Below are positions 11,346 through 23,141 of a stretch of DNA of 64,000 nt, piece by piece. The stretch is from Lantana camara (lineage: Eukaryota > Streptophyta > Magnoliopsida > Lamiales > Verbenaceae), in the NCBI GenBank assembly GCA_037501455.1, contig CM074859.1, positions 90,602,894 to 90,666,893 on the forward strand, read 5' to 3'. The first letter of the stretch is position 1, and every line of letters starts with the position of its first letter. The notes under the pieces are model-generated. The model saw only the letters and a list, made by a program, of their open reading frames with translations, was not told the DNA's origin and did not search any database. The position numbers and the translations under genes are program-made.

Positions 11346-12282
11346 TTCAGTTTGTAGAGAATCACAGAACTACAACCTAAATGGAAAAACAAAGAAATCA
11401 TGAGCATGCTGAATAATAACGATTATACATATTATCAAGGTCTTTAGAAATATGTTCTCCCATTGTTTTTAGAAAGTCCAGAAATCCCAACGAATTTAGA
11501 AGAAACTTATTTTCTCAGTGGGTACCAGGATCCCAAGCAATCTTAGTTTTGGACCCACGACTCGTCAGACATCCAAAGGTCTAAGCTTCTTAGGTAGGTA
11601 CTATTTACCAATTCGATCTCTCATTGAATTCCTAGTAATGTTTTGCATCACTGATCTTTCGACTATGGACCCACGTCTCGTGAACTATCCATATCTACTT
11701 CAGTGTTGAGCTAGACTTATCAATCATAAGATCTCAACCAAACTTAGTCCGGAACGACCCACGACTCGTGAGACATCACCCATTCTAAAATGGTTAAGAA
11801 ATATTAATTACTTAAAATAATTAATCAGGAAACTAGGAGTTAATAAGATCCACTAATTACCCCACGACTCGTGAGACAGCAACTAGGTTCAATTATTAAG
11901 TCCTAAATCCTATTGAGGGAATGCTGCGCGCGCGGCAGGCTTCAGGATGCGGGGCGGCGACGAGCAACCCCATGCGCGTGCTAGGAGCGCAAGCATGCAC
12001 GCGATGGCGTGTGGGTGAGCCCGTTCCGTGTTCATTTCGTAATTTCAATAAATTCATCAATTCCAATTCTGAATTAAAACAGTTCAAACAAATCTGAGTC
12101 TAACCAGCTTAAAATTAGATTTAAACAGAAAACGACTTTCACAAAATTTTCAAGAAACAGTTTTGATCCGGCAATTTCGTATTTCAAACTAAAATTGTGA
12201 ATACACAACATATACTCAAATTCAAGAATTTTAAATCAAAACTCATAAAGTTGTAACGATACAATACGAGCGTTGCAAGGTG
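11346..12282 (-). other. Copia untranslated leader with repeated CACGACTCGTG motif
   Basis: No coding frame is seen here. The 11-mer CACGACTCGTG, a palindrome around a central C, or a near copy occurs at 11556, 11672, 11760 and 11863, mostly in the context CCCACGACTCGTGAGACA. A GC-rich stretch lies near 11920-12010. The leader sits between primer site and gag, where packaging signals are usual. Confidence 0.7.
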
Positions 12283-12294
12283 GCTCTGATACCA
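12283..12294 (-). promoter_or_regulatory. Copia primer binding site (initiator tRNA-Met)
   Basis: The minus strand again reads TGGTATCAGAGC, two bases inside the LTR edge at 12297. Confidence 0.9.
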
Positions 12295-12296
12295 CT

Positions 12297-14315
12297 TGTT
12301 GGAAAACTAGAGTAGAAACGCAGTGGAAATTTAAAATTTTTCCAAATGATTGATCATGTACTTGCAATTCTTGTATCGTATCTTAGGGTGTTTAGAAACT
12401 TACGTTGATTGAAGCTTTCTAGTGATGTCAGTACCGCCTACTGAACACCCTTCAAGCGGAATGTCCCTCGAACGGTTCTTGATAGATCCCAAAGCAGCAA
12501 TCCTCTAAAGCGTATCCACACCAGTCCTAGAACACGATCAAGCAAGTGAGAATGCTAGTTCTATAACTTGTGTTAATGGCTAGGGTTTTGCTTTTGAAAA
12601 CTTTTCTTTTATTTTTCTCAAAAAACTTAACACTTCGAAAGTGTTGGTCTAAAGAATAAGAGAAACCCTACCCTTGTATTTATACAAGGGAGGTTTGAAC
12701 TCCGTAGGGTTTTCCTAAACCTAGTGGACTTCTTTTCTTGCTCACTAATTAACTAATTTAATTATTTATTTAATTGGAGAAAATAAGTTCCTAACTTATT
12801 CTCCAAGTATAACAAGAATAATCTTCTCTCTCCTACAATAGGAAGTTAGACTTTTCAACTTTCCTAAAGCTAAAAGTCAAGATTCAATAAATTAATTAAT
12901 TCTCAATTAATTATTTATTGGGTTAAGCTTGAGAAATAAAATCTTAATAATTAATTCAAAATTAATTAAAAGACTTAAATTAATTAATTACAATTTAATT
13001 AATTAATTCTAGAAAAGAATTCGCGTGTAATAAAATTACACGTCGAAACCACGTTACTACACATGTACATGATACGTGGAGGCCACGTGTGCATGACACG
13101 TGGCAGTCACGTTCCAAGCGTCACGTGGCGGGGCGTGACTCGTCTCGCCCTCTTCGATCAACATTTTGATCCTTCGTTAATCATATTAACATCCTACCAT
13201 AACCCTCGTATCCTGGCATTTGTGTGTGACCCTATAGGTTCATTATTCGATTAGTAGTGACAATAATTAATTAATTCACTAATTAATTAATCCCTTCACA
13301 GATCACACTATCGTAATCTAGCAATGGATGTGTGACCCCTAGCCGAATAACGAAATTAATCGAAGAACCTTTCAGTCAATAACATACAGTGAAATACGAT
13401 CCTTCTACAACTCCATCTCTCAATCAAGAACTAAGGCATGAGAATATTCTCAGAGCCTAAATATTCTTGATCTTTAAAGTTAAGTTCGTTTCATATCTAT
13501 TTAGACCTCAATCCAAGAAAACCCCATTTTCTTGATGTCTTGATCTTTTATCCACCTTGGCCAAGGGTTTAAGTTAATGGACTACGAACAACTCAATCAG
13601 TAAGAGATTATTCTTGTTCTTGCAACAAGTGTAGGCCCTTTGTAGATTCTACTAATTCTACATATGCCACTTGTCTAATCCCAACATAGGCCGTGGTTCA
13701 GGTGTCTATATGGAGACACCCTTTTGAGCATATATCAAAGATTACAGAGTTAGCTCATATGAGACATTATAGAATCTCAAGTCTAAGGATTAATGAATCA
13801 CGTTATTGACCTGTGAGATATTTCCTAATCTGGGAGTTTCTAGGAGACTTCCTTTCCCATTTAGGAATGTTCTCACGCGGGACATCTCAGTGATGAAGTT
13901 CTAGTAACAATCACCCTCATGTATTGTGAATGCATCATCGTATGCACTTATCACCCCATGAAACTTAGTGATCCTTCAAAAGGACATAATCACATAAGCA
14001 AGTCTCAACAGAGTCAAGGTCGACACTCTCACTGTCTGTCGGACTCTCGACTTGGAGAAGTTTCTAATCCTCGCCTATGGAGTTAAGAACTTGTTTCATG
14101 TGTCGTTCTCATAACAACAAAGTTCTTAACGGCCTCATCGGATTAGAGGAGTTCAATACATGCAAAAACACAGTCAACCCAAACAGATATAAATAAGCAC
14201 ATAAAGAAGTGAATGCCTATGAACAAAATCATCTCGTTTATTATTCAAAGACTTTTTGTGATATTACAAGGAAATAGTAAAGCCAAAAGCTGCTTTAAGG
14301 ACACTATTCCTAACA
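12297..14315 (-). repeat. 5' LTR of the Copia element (2019 bp)
   Basis: The plus strand begins TGTTGGAAAACTAG and ends ATTCCTAACA, so in element orientation it runs TGTTAGGAAT...TTTTCCAACA. Boundaries follow from the primer site on one side and the start of MULE-like sequence on the other. The second LTR is out of the window, so its age cannot be read. Confidence 0.85.
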
Positions 14316-16720
14316 GAAACGACTAGCTAAAAAGTTAAGGACAGAGGTCAATGACGAAGAGGAGGTGGCTCAGGCTAATCAAGGAGGTAACTAGTACAGT
14401 GATGCTGAAGCTGATGATAATTTGACCAACCTCCAGTTTCAGACACTGAAGCACCAAGAGTGTCCATGTTCAAAGATGGGGATAACATTGAAGATTTGAA
14501 ATTCCATGTTGGTCTTTGCTTTTCAGGAGTTAAAAAATATAAGGAGGTTCTATCAGATTGGAGTATTCGCAAGGGGTTTGTGTTGGATTTTATTAAATGT
14601 GAAAAAACAAGAGTCACAGCCAAGTGTACAGGCCAGGGTTGCCAGTGGAGAATTCATGCTTCTGTAAAGAAGAATTCTCCACTTTTTGAAGTAAAGACCC
14701 TAAAGGGACATCATACATGTGCAAGAGATATGAAAAATTTTAGAGCAACGGTCGCCTACATTGCAAGAAGGATGCAGCAAACCATTAAGGATCACCCAGA
14801 TGTCAGAATTAGTACTCTGCAAAACATTGTGCAGAGGGTTATTGGAGTTGAAATAACCCTGTCAGTGGTACTAAGAGCTAAGAAATTGGCTTCGAGGGGA
14901 GAATGAGTCAGAGTTTGATCTACTTTGGGATTATTGTGAAACAGTGAGGACAAGGACCCTGGGAGTACTATTTTTGTCAAAGCAATAGAAGGTTCAAGTC
15001 CTCCTAGGTTTGACAGGATGTACTATAGCTTGGTAGCAACGAAACAGAGATTCCTTGATGGTTGTAGACTATTAACAGGTCTTGATGGTTGCTTTATCAA
15101 AATAGTCCATGGAGGACAGTTATTGAGTACAATTGGTAAGGATGGAAATGTTAACCTATTTCCCATTGCTGTGGCTTATGTTAGATCTGAAAATAGCAAC
15201 ACTTGGAAATGGTTTATTGAGACTTTGCTAGCTGATTTGGGTGGGCAAGAAGGTGGCAAATGGACCTTCATCAGTGACAGACAAAAGGGCCTCTTGGATG
15301 TTTTGAATGAGCTTGCACCAGAATTCGAATACAGGTATTTCATGTAGTGTTTCATGTGAATAATACTCCATCTTATGTCTTATTTCATGTCTTGTACCAA
15401 AATTTATTTGTTGTACATTGCAGGTACTGTTTGAGACACTTGTACCAAAATTTCAGTGTTCGTTGGAAAGGGTAAGATTCAAAAAGCTTATTTTGGAAAG
15501 CTATTGCTGCTTCCAATAAAAAGGAATGGAGAGATATAATACAACAAATCAAAGCATTGGATTCAAGCCAGGAAGAAGGGGGACTTACTGCTTATGATTG
15601 GCTCATTGCCCTTCATCCCGATTGCTGGTCCAGGGCATTTTTCAGAAGTTCATGTAAGTCGGACATTTTAGTGAACAATATTTGTGAATCCTGGAACAAT
15701 CTTATCCTACCTGCAAGAGAGAAGGTTGTCGTAGGGTGTTAGTAGCAGTAGGGCAGGTCTAACGCACATATGCAGTAGGTGTTTTGGCTTAGGCCACAAT
15801 GTGAAGACCTGTAACAACCCTCCCCACCTGAATTCCAGATTCTATATGGTACACACATATATGTTTGTCCATTTCAACAAATATACAATATATTTTGGAA
15901 ATTAATGTTTTCAATTGTTTCACCGGTTGGTCTTTCCAGTTTGGATACTGCCACTAGGAGACCTACAGTAGTATTCCTAACCTATTCACATCAACATTAT
16001 AACAATTGTTTACTGCCTGTAAAATTGGATTAATATCTCTAATTTTGTAGGATCGAAGTCAAAGACGGAGGAGAAGAACTGCTTTTGGGGCACAAACTCA
16101 AGCTGGACCTTCAAATACAAGTGCAGGAACAAACGTAGTACTTTAAGCTATTCAAGTCAGATTTTTTTAGTAAATTATGACTTATTTGAACCAATACCTA
16201 TAATTATGTAGGTCCCAAGCCGGAGAAGGAGGAGAAGAGTGTTTAACGTGAGACAACGATTGGACCGAGCCATCAGGGCTAGAGCTGATGCAAGGGCAAG
16301 GGCTGCTGCTGCAAACTCCAACAGATCAGCTTCCCAAATAACTCCTCCTGTTGCTGCACCGTCACTTTTCTAGGCCGAATCACATGTCCCTCAACAATCT
16401 ACTCCACGTTCTGCATCCCAAGTAGCAAGATCCAGAATGACAATGAGACCACCGCCCCAGGCTTTCCAATCTACACCATCAGCTGGTTAAACAAGTCCTG
16501 TGGTTGTATGTGCACAAACAACTACTCATGTAGTTGCTGATCCAACTGGAACTTCAACTCCAAGTGCTGAAAATGCTGTTGCAAGTACCGAACAACAACC
16601 TCGCAGGGCCTGGAACAAAATGACAACTGAAGAAGAGGCCTTCCGTAATGTATGAGGGAGAGCACAAGCAAGAAGACAACAACCTCCATGGAAGCCCTGA
16701 ATGAGCAATTCTCAGTTTGC
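14316..16720 (+). pseudogene. Mutator-like (MULE) transposase, decayed
   Basis: Blocks in order are the N-terminal MuDR DNA-binding region (14460-14906, with FKDGDNIEDLKFHVGLCFS and a Cys/His-containing RIHAS...HHTC part), and the catalytic region (about 14970-15347, GLDGCF and FISDRQKGL aspartates). A further block after a probable intron (15424-15742) holds CLRHLYQNF, AYDWL and NNICESWNN. A CCHC knuckle C-SRC-FGLGH-NVKTC follows at 15771-15812. At least two frame changes occur (14904-14970 and 15742-15770). The part between NLILPAREK and the knuckle, where relatives carry a SWIM finger, is missing. Downstream, two Arg-rich low-complexity blocks (16051 and 16212 on) look like the family's variable tail and contain stops. 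The 5' end is cut by the Copia LTR. A transposase of this type would cut and move the element, but this copy cannot. Confidence 0.85.
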
Positions 16721-17180
16721 ACAGCCTTAGATCTAGATCTTAACGAAGATGGAATCACTTTTTGTTGGATAAACAATGTTTATTTATTTTGTTTTGCTGG
16801 GATGTGAATTGTGGACCACTTTTGTTATTGTGGGTGTGTGTATCCCCACTTTGGCAGTAGGCCATAGTTAATAGGCAATTGGCTTTGTCTTGTTGAATAC
16901 GAACATAATTGCACCTCCTTTTGAGAATGCCATTGTTGTGAATTTAATATATCTTTGACTGGTTGTTGATGTGTAAACTACTTTCTCAGATTCCTTTTGA
17001 AATATATTACATAATTTAATGAGATTTACAGTCCACTAGGAATATTGTCTGACAGGGTTTTTCTTGAATCATTTCAAAAACACAGGGTTTATTTTGCACA
17101 AATAATAACACACGGGGTATCCAGTGTACAATTCAGATAAAATTCATTCACCAGGCAAAATTTCTTCAGTTCATTTCAAA
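16721..17180. other. non-coding tail of the MULE with possible terminal repeat
   Basis: No coding sequence is seen. At about 17050-17120 G-rich phrases (CAGGGTTTTTC, ACAGGGTTT, CACGGGGTA) are spaced by 20-40 bp. This style is common in MULE terminal repeats and shares the word CAGGGTTTTTC with 41766-41776. It may be the right end of the MULE, but no matching inverted end or target duplication is visible. Confidence 0.35.
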
Positions 17181-17259
17181 CATTGAAGAATACATCAGTT
17201 TTAAGCCTAGAAGTAAGGAGGAGCATGAACATAATAAACAAAATTTATAGATTAGTTCA

Positions 17260-17661
17260 TCATTTCAAAAGGACAATCACCAACAACAAAATCAACCCCA
17301 TACATATAATAATAAGACTGACATTTTGCCTTTCTCCATTCCTATTTGGAGAAGCACAAATTTCAGAAACCCTAGAAGCATTGGGTCCTTTACATTCATC
17401 CTCACAATCATCAAATCCTTTGACATTGCTCCCTTCTTCCCCAACACACTCCCATTTTGCTTGATTTGGACATACCCACCGGAAAAATCCACATCTTGAG
17501 GACGAGCCGCATGAGTAATACAAAAGACCCTTGGAGGGTTTGTTCCAACCTTCAACAACCTTCAACCCACAATTACAATTAGGAGTGGGTGGGTATCGAA
17601 CATCAAGCTCGGATTTTAGCTTCTTCACTCTCTTCTCCGCATATATCTTGGAAGCTGCCAT
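17260..17661 (-). CDS. GRF zinc-finger protein with C-terminal membrane anchor
   Basis: This intact 133-residue protein starts at MAASKIYAEK (17661); the frame is open further upstream, but this start fits a lysine-rich N-terminus best. The GRF-type finger spans residues 29-62: CNCG, W39, C51, C57 and GFFRWV. A last hydrophobic stretch (about 114-133) should be a tail-anchored membrane segment. GRF fingers bind nucleic acid in other proteins; the role of membrane-anchored plant versions is unknown to me. A second gene of the same plan is divergently arranged at 18135. It may be transposon cargo, since it lies between MULE and Harbinger genes. Confidence 0.75.
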   Translation of the reverse strand: MAASKIYAEKRVKKLKSELDVRYPPTPNCNCGLKVVEGWNKPSKGLLYYSCGSSSRCGFFRWVCPNQAKWECVGEEGSNVKGFDDCEDECKGPNASRVSEICASPNRNGERQNVSLIIICMGLILLLVIVLLK

Positions 17662-18134
17662 TAACAATGAGTTGCATAGCTTGTGGAGAAGAGGGGAAAA
17701 TAGAACCATTAATGTCGTGTTTACTTTTGTAAATGGGATAATGTAAGTAAAGTTAATGGTGGTTAGATTAGTTAAGCATGAAGACAATATCTGTTGTTTA
17801 CATTTTTTGTCGGAGTTGGCTGATAATTAGTTTCTCTGTTTACTTTCTTTGCTAGATATTTGAGGTTTTCAAGTCAATTACATTTATGCCCTTACTGACC
17901 ATATTGATTGTATAAACATTTGGCTTCACTCTCTCGATAACCCATATACAAATTCCCCCAAAATAAGTTCTGGGAAAGCATCTCCACCACCAGAAGGAGA
18001 TTACGAGGTCGCCGCTTACGTCACCTTTTACAAGGTGCGTCTTCTCTGATGATATGCTACCCTTTTTTCCTATAATGTTATGGGTGAAATTTATTAATTT
18101 ATCTGAAATTTAGGCGTCAATTTGGTGTGCGCAG

Positions 18135-18600
18135 ATGGTTCATCAATTTAGGGTTCTTTGTTATTGCCGTAAAGGGTTGATGTCATTCCGTTGTGCGGGG
18201 AGAAATTCAAAGTTTCCGGGAAGATACTACTACATATGTCCTCAGGCGTGTAAACATCGGCTATGGTCTATCTGGGCAGATGCGATATGGGATGATCAGT
18301 ACCGCGAGCTGAGACAGTACCTCAGTACCAACAATGAGGTTTTCAATTGTATTCCTACATTTGATGATAATTCTTCTTGTAGGTTGAGGAATCATTCTGT
18401 AAAGAGGGGGATACATCGGAAGTGGGAGAGAGCAGTGTCGCGGCGACATATCCTGTGCGCAGCGATTTCCCAGTCCGTGGTGATGTCGAAAACACGTTCG
18501 ATGTGAATCCCCAGTTTGTTATTGGCAGCTGTATGGTATGTACTATTTTCGTTCTTGTCGTAATACTGGTTTTTCTTGTCCTACTGTTGTTGTTGAAATA
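18135..18600 (+). CDS. second GRF zinc-finger/membrane-anchor gene, divergent
   Basis: The N-terminal part (MVHQFRVLCYC) has a GRF-type finger: C9, C11, FPGRYYYICP with C35, C39, and a W-x-x-W pair (W44, W47). The initial frame runs to 18506. After about 18384 another frame reads VEESFCKEGDTSEVG and ends in a hydrophobic anchor (VLVVILVFLVLLLLLK) with a stop at 18598-18600, the same plan as the gene at 17260. So a short intron with acceptor TTCTTGTAG at 18383, or a frameshift, joins the two parts. I cannot decide which; the possible donors give introns at the lower size limit for plants. Confidence 0.65.
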
Positions 18601-18844
18601 GACTATGTCGCTCGTTGTACTTAATCATGTAGGTTGATATGTATTTTTGTTGTCATCATGTTGGTGTTATGTAACTCGCAATGTAGAAAGTTTTTTAGAA
18701 TTAATGATTAGGGAAGTGGGAGTACAACGTTGTATGCGTAAGCGCATTTCTGGGAAAATGAATGAACTTCTACTAAGTTTGCCACAGTGCATACACTTGG
18801 ACAATACTGAACAAACCTTAGATAGCTAATCAGAATTCAAATGA

Positions 18845-19675
18845 TTATTTCGAGGTCGAGGAAGATCCCTTCGAGCTTTTTTTGGTATTCTTACTGTTAC
18901 TTGAACTAAACCAAAATTTAGCTGGTGGCTTCGGCAAAAGCATCCCTGGGAGTTCAGTTCCTGACATTCGGTCTTCTCCTAGGGCTGAACTTGATGCAGC
19001 TGATGCAGAGTCTGAGTCTTTTGACAATCCTAATGAATATTTTCACTGTGATTAGTTTTCTTGTTTTGCGTGACAAATTAAAAAGGTGTTAGTTACCTGT
19101 GTAGGCTATACTTTCCTCAAGATCCTTGGACCAGTGTGGTGCTCGCTCGAGCAGCAACTCTCTGTCAGCTTCGGGGTCAAAAATCTCATATAGATAGAAC
19201 CACATACATTCATCCTCATCTTTGTAAGCTTGGACCATGTCAATCTCCTTCATGAACAAAGAGCAAAGAGTATTTAAGCAATTAGTATTTAATTAAATTT
19301 AAACCAGCTTTTGAAGCTCATTACCTGGCGCATTTCATTCCATACTGTCTGTGTTGCTTGAACGGAATTGTTGCGTTCGTTGTACTTCACTCCCTCGTAG
19401 TCAATGATGAATTTCTAAGTAACACATCTGTTATAAACCATTGTGAATCTGTCTTCAATGAACTCAAAGCTGAAATCCTTTTGAAAGGTTGCGTTAATTT
19501 TGTCTTGTGTTTGCATCAGCTCTTCTCTATCAGAGAATCTTAGCGGTCTGTTGAGAACCCACGAGTGAAGGTACAGGTGGACAATGAATTTCTTATCAAT
19601 AGCTTTTGTCCATTCGTCTGTATAGAACCACTGTGCCTGTGTACTTCCTTAGTTGTTGGTGGCTATTCCCTTAAC
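18845..19675 (-). pseudogene. Myb/SANT-like gene, broken
   Basis: Three blocks read on the minus strand. Block 1 (about 19675-19325) starts QWFYTDEWTKAIDKKFI, a Myb/SANT-like first helix, and runs to VWNEMRQ. Block 2 (about 19250-19105) runs from EIDMVQAYKDEDECMWFY to LYEIFDPEAD. Block 3 (about 19032-18845) is a Ser/Lys-rich tail after an ATTAG acceptor. Introns have GT/AG borders. Stops TAA at 19649-19651 and TAG at 19415-19417 interrupt block 1, and no start codon is clear. Family features are the tryptophan, the VWNE motif and the L-x-EIF ending, as in proteins that partner PIF/Harbinger transposases. Confidence 0.65.
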
Positions 19676-19689
19676 CTGCAAAAAGAAAT

Positions 19690-20186
19690 GAGATAATTTT
19701 CAGCTGTTTGTAAAGTAAAATATAACAAACTTTGCTCCACGAGATATGAATTGCAATGCAACGTTTGTACATAATCAATTACCCGACCTTCGCTTTCGTG
19801 GGGTTCAATATGCTAGGATATTGGGTATGTTAGTAAGGGTCTGTGTTAGAGGCTTTAGAGTTGGGATGGTTTTTATAGAAATGAAAAGGTAATGTCTGAT
19901 GCACAGGGGACCTTTATTTCTGCTACAGTAAGGTATGAGTACTTTAGTTGCACCAGTATTGGATTGTAGTCCTACAGATTCCTCCCATAGATTTTGTTCA
20001 TGTGCATCTCGATTTTATTCGTTTCACAGCAGTAAGAATTATGCATAATTGGTATGCACTGTTGTAATTTATTCAGCACAATTATTGTATGACAAACTGA
20101 CTGAGACACTAGTATCTTCCTTATAAATTAGCTATTGTATATACATTCATAGGTCACCTGTGCACTCACAATATACTTAGTTAGTA
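19690..20186. other. spacer between divergent Myb/SANT-like genes
   Basis: No gene is seen. The stretch could hold the upstream regions of both the minus-strand pseudogene and the plus-strand gene at 20187; TATAAATT at about 20123 is a possible TATA box for the latter. Confidence 0.4.
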
Positions 20187-20765
20187 ATGGCTGCAACTGA
20201 TCTTGCTCAAGGTGCTGCTATGTTTACTCAAGACCGAATTTTCTTTAAAAATGGTTGGGGTCAGTCAAAGGAAAATTGTCTTGTTCAGCACCTCCTCGTT
20301 GTAGCTCGAGCCGGTGTTATGATAAGTAGGGCCAATGAAGGTCAGACCGTTACAAATTTGTTGGAGACTTTGAATCGCGAGAATGGTCTTACTAAAACAA
20401 AGGAGTTTTACATAAAAAAGATAAGAATGCTTAGAACAAGGTATCATATGTTCCAACACTTGCTCCGTTTTTCGGGGAGTCACTACGAAGCTGATATGGA
20501 CAAGCTATTTTTAGATGACTGTTACTGGCAGGAGGTAATCAAGGTAATTGCTTTATTAAATTCTTCTCCTATTTTGGCTCAGTTTTGTATTTGTGTGTTT
20601 TGAGAAGGCGTTCAAAGTATTTCTATCTTATTTATTGTTTTGGGGGTTTTGTCATTGCAGGATAACCCACGGTACTTGGCTTATTATAATCATGGAGAGC
20701 GACACTGGGCATCGTTTACCGAAATATTCGGCGAAGGTCTCCATGCTGGGCCTGTCATGAATTAA
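20187..20765 (+). CDS. Myb/SANT-like DNA-binding protein, two exons
   Basis: Exon 1 is 20187-20543 (119 codons) and exon 2 is 20661-20765, joined by an intron with GTAATT...TTGCAG borders; the product is 153 residues and intact. The domain pattern is KNGWGQSKENCLVQHLL (helix 1), IKKIRMLRTRYHMFQHLL, SGSHYEAD, DDCYWQEVIKDNPRYLAYY and FTEIFGEG. This matches the Myb/SANT-like domain of proteins encoded beside PIF/Harbinger transposases, which bind element ends and carry transposase into the nucleus. It ends right after the domain, shorter than usual, and lacks the charged C-terminal half. Both strands nearby carry relatives. Confidence 0.75.
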
Positions 20766-21065
20766 TTTTAATGTAGCTTTTCGTACATAATGTGCTGTTT
20801 TAAATCAAATAATTGTGAACGTTGCATCCCCTATTGTGCAACTTTTAGTTACGCAAGTATTGTATGTCGGTTGTATGTGTCTTTCTATTTCGGTGTGGGA
20901 ATGTAAGCAATAAAATATACAACTGGTGTATTCAATACCTAAATTATGTGTAAGGTTGGTTTTTTGGATGAGTGGAACATATGTAACAGCTGTCTTAGCA
21001 TTTAAAAAACTGGAGAGCAACATATTTCCTGTTTTTAAATTGGATACAAGAGTAGATTACTGCTG
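20766..21065. other. spacer, 3' ends of convergent genes
   Basis: Nothing coding is seen. The stretch holds the 3' flanks of the plus-strand gene ending at 20765 and of the minus-strand gene ending at 21066; AATAAAAT near 20909 could serve as a polyadenylation signal. Confidence 0.4.
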
Positions 21066-21742
21066 CTATAACGCTTCATAGTTGCAGGCGTCGTCACCAT
21101 CATCTGCGTCGCGGTAGTTGTCATCAAAATCGGCACACTCTGAATCTGTTGCGGCAAAATATAGTGGATCTTGATCGTGTTCTGCGGGTTCCCCAGGTAA
21201 CATATTAAATTTTTGTCTTTTGAACAGAATATGCATTTCTTTGTAATTTGGGAATCCATGTTTCATGAATTTTTTCTCAATTGCATGCTCCTGGGGCCAA
21301 AATACACCCTGCAACATGAAACAACTATATGAACATTGGTATACAAACAAAATAGTGAGTGGAACATGTTGCATATTAACTTGTAAAGTACCAATGTTTT
21401 CTTCTGGACCTCGTACATCTCCCCAACTATGAACGAGTTTTAAGCTGTATCATAGAAAACCTCTTGCTTCGCTACAAATGTCTCAAACCTTAGATATCTT
21501 TCTCGTAATACAGTAACAATATCTCTTATATCATAGCAGCCGTAAAACTTGTCAAACTTTTCACTCATTGATTCTGCAACACGTGTGATGGCTCGCAACG
21601 CCTTGGATAAATCATTGACACCATGCTGTTTTCCATGATCAACCAATAAACTTAATGCAACTTTTGCTTCACAGTTGAAGCAGGGGTATTGATGATCTTG
21701 GAAACTAAGTTCCTTTTTTATTTTTTTACTACCACCAGCCAT
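21066..21742 (-). pseudogene. Myb/SANT-derived PCxN-type two-exon gene, premature stop
   Basis: Exon 1 starts at 21742 (MAGGSKKIKKELSF), carries YPCFNC and the block IVTVLRERYLRFETFVAKQEVFYD, then meets TAA at 21440-21442. The same frame continues with NSFIVGEMYEVQKKTL, which lines up with intact paralogues at 22138 and 23142, so the stop is a mutation. Exon 2 (21308-21066, acceptor TTGCAG) reads HGFPNYKEMHILFKRQKF and DPLYF followed by a long acidic tail. The gene differs from its neighbours in that tail. Confidence 0.65.
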
Positions 21743-22137
21743 TTGTCTGTGTTACGTTGCTTGTTTAAATTAAAACGACATTTTTTCCTACAGGAAATTC
21801 TTGTTTCCAGGTTGTTCTAATATATACATGTATTACCATGAGTAGGCTTGCTTTAAATGTCAGAACTTTTGGTAGCTTTTGTGACATCTCCACTACCAAT
21901 AAAGGTGGTGTAATGTTCATAGATTCTCATGCACATTACTTTAGAGCTAAATGCCAAATAGTAGAATTCAAATTAGTCAAGATATTCTCTGCACTCACAT
22001 GCATTCGTGTCTTACCTGTGTTTTCCCAACCCGTGAGTGCAGCTGTCATATGGTCTCCTTACAAACACTATACACATATAAATGAAAACCAAGTTGATTT
22101 ATTTTTGTGGGGCTACAAGTTGTTTGGGTGAACAGTC

Positions 22138-22715
22138 ATGAATATTGGGAGCAGTAACTCGAATTTTCCAATTTTCCCATGTAACAACTGTGTTCAAGTC
22201 ATGATGATGCAGGAATTGTGTAGTTACGCAACTAGAACCAGCGTTGTAACTGCTACTGAACCGGAGCTCGCATGTCCAGAGTGTGCCACGGTGGTAGCAA
22301 AGTTGTTTAAGAAAAGATTAGATTACTACAGAATGCGTGATCTAGTGAAGGATGCACACGCTAGTTATGTCGATTTTAGAAAGTTTATCAAGCTTGAAAG
22401 GGTCAGTTACGATAAGAGCACGAACAAAGTTAAAGTAGGACCTGCATACTACACGCATGATTTGAGTGAGGTTTGATATTTAAAAAACTCTCCTTTTTAA
22501 ACTAAACATAGATTATCAACCGCTCATAATTGGATGGTAAATTCCTGACTTTTATTCAGGAAAATTTGCATCACTTGAACTACTTCGAGAATGGATTTCC
22601 GCAATGGGAGATGGCTCATCAAATTTTCCGAAAGAAAAAGTTCCCTTTGCTTGCTGGAGAAAGTGAGAGCAACTATGTGGATCCGCTAATTTTCTCAGAT
22701 TCGGATGAAGAGTGA
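22138..22715 (+). CDS. Myb/SANT-derived PCxN-type small protein, two exons, intact
   Basis: Exon 1 is 22138-22470 (111 codons) and exon 2 is 22560-22715 (51 codons plus stop), with GT/AG intron borders, giving 162 residues. It has two Cys pairs, FPCNNC and CPEC, at the place of the first Myb helix, then MRDLVKDAHASYVDFRKFI, VSYD, FENGFPQWEMAHQIF and a C-terminal DPLIFSDSDEE. The middle and end follow the helix pattern of the Myb/SANT-like family, while the N-terminal tryptophan is replaced by a PC-x-NC motif that might bind metal. Function is unknown; a regulatory or structural role beside a transposase is my guess. Confidence 0.7.
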
Positions 22716-23141
22716 TAACGTTGGCATTATGTTATATTTGTGCCTATTTGTAATTGATGTTTGGTAATGGTAACTGTCAGCAATTTTGTTACATGCAAGT
22801 GAAGTATCGTAATCTAATTTTCTGTAATAGTTTTAAGTTGTCATGTTATGTGCAGCAAGATTCTCGGTCTTGTGAACTTTATTTTTAGCTAGTCTATATA
22901 TTTGTGTCAGATTTGATTCTTGCATGCACATTGAGTTACTGCTGAAATTGTGCCTATTCCACGCTACAATCATGAATGGATTTGGAAAATAAGGGGTCTA
23001 CATGATTACTTCATGGAAAATGAAGTTTGGCCTGAATGCGCTTCCTTCCTATAATGTGGAGTTTTTTGAAGGCTATAAGTAAAGTTGTGTTTCCTATCCT
23101 CTTCGTGACATTATTTTAAAAAGAATACAACAACTTCTTAT

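Larger units (their letters stand above)
9106..14315 (-). mobile_element. decayed Ty1/Copia element, 5' part
   Basis: On the minus strand the order is 5' LTR (12297-14315), primer site, long leader, gag, protease and integrase, with the reading frame cut at 9106 by the chromovirus. Reverse transcriptase, RNase H and the 3' LTR would lie left of the window. Several stops and a frameshift show it is old and inactive. Its right LTR edge meets MULE-like coding sequence at 14316, so it probably inserted into that transposon. Confidence 0.88.
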
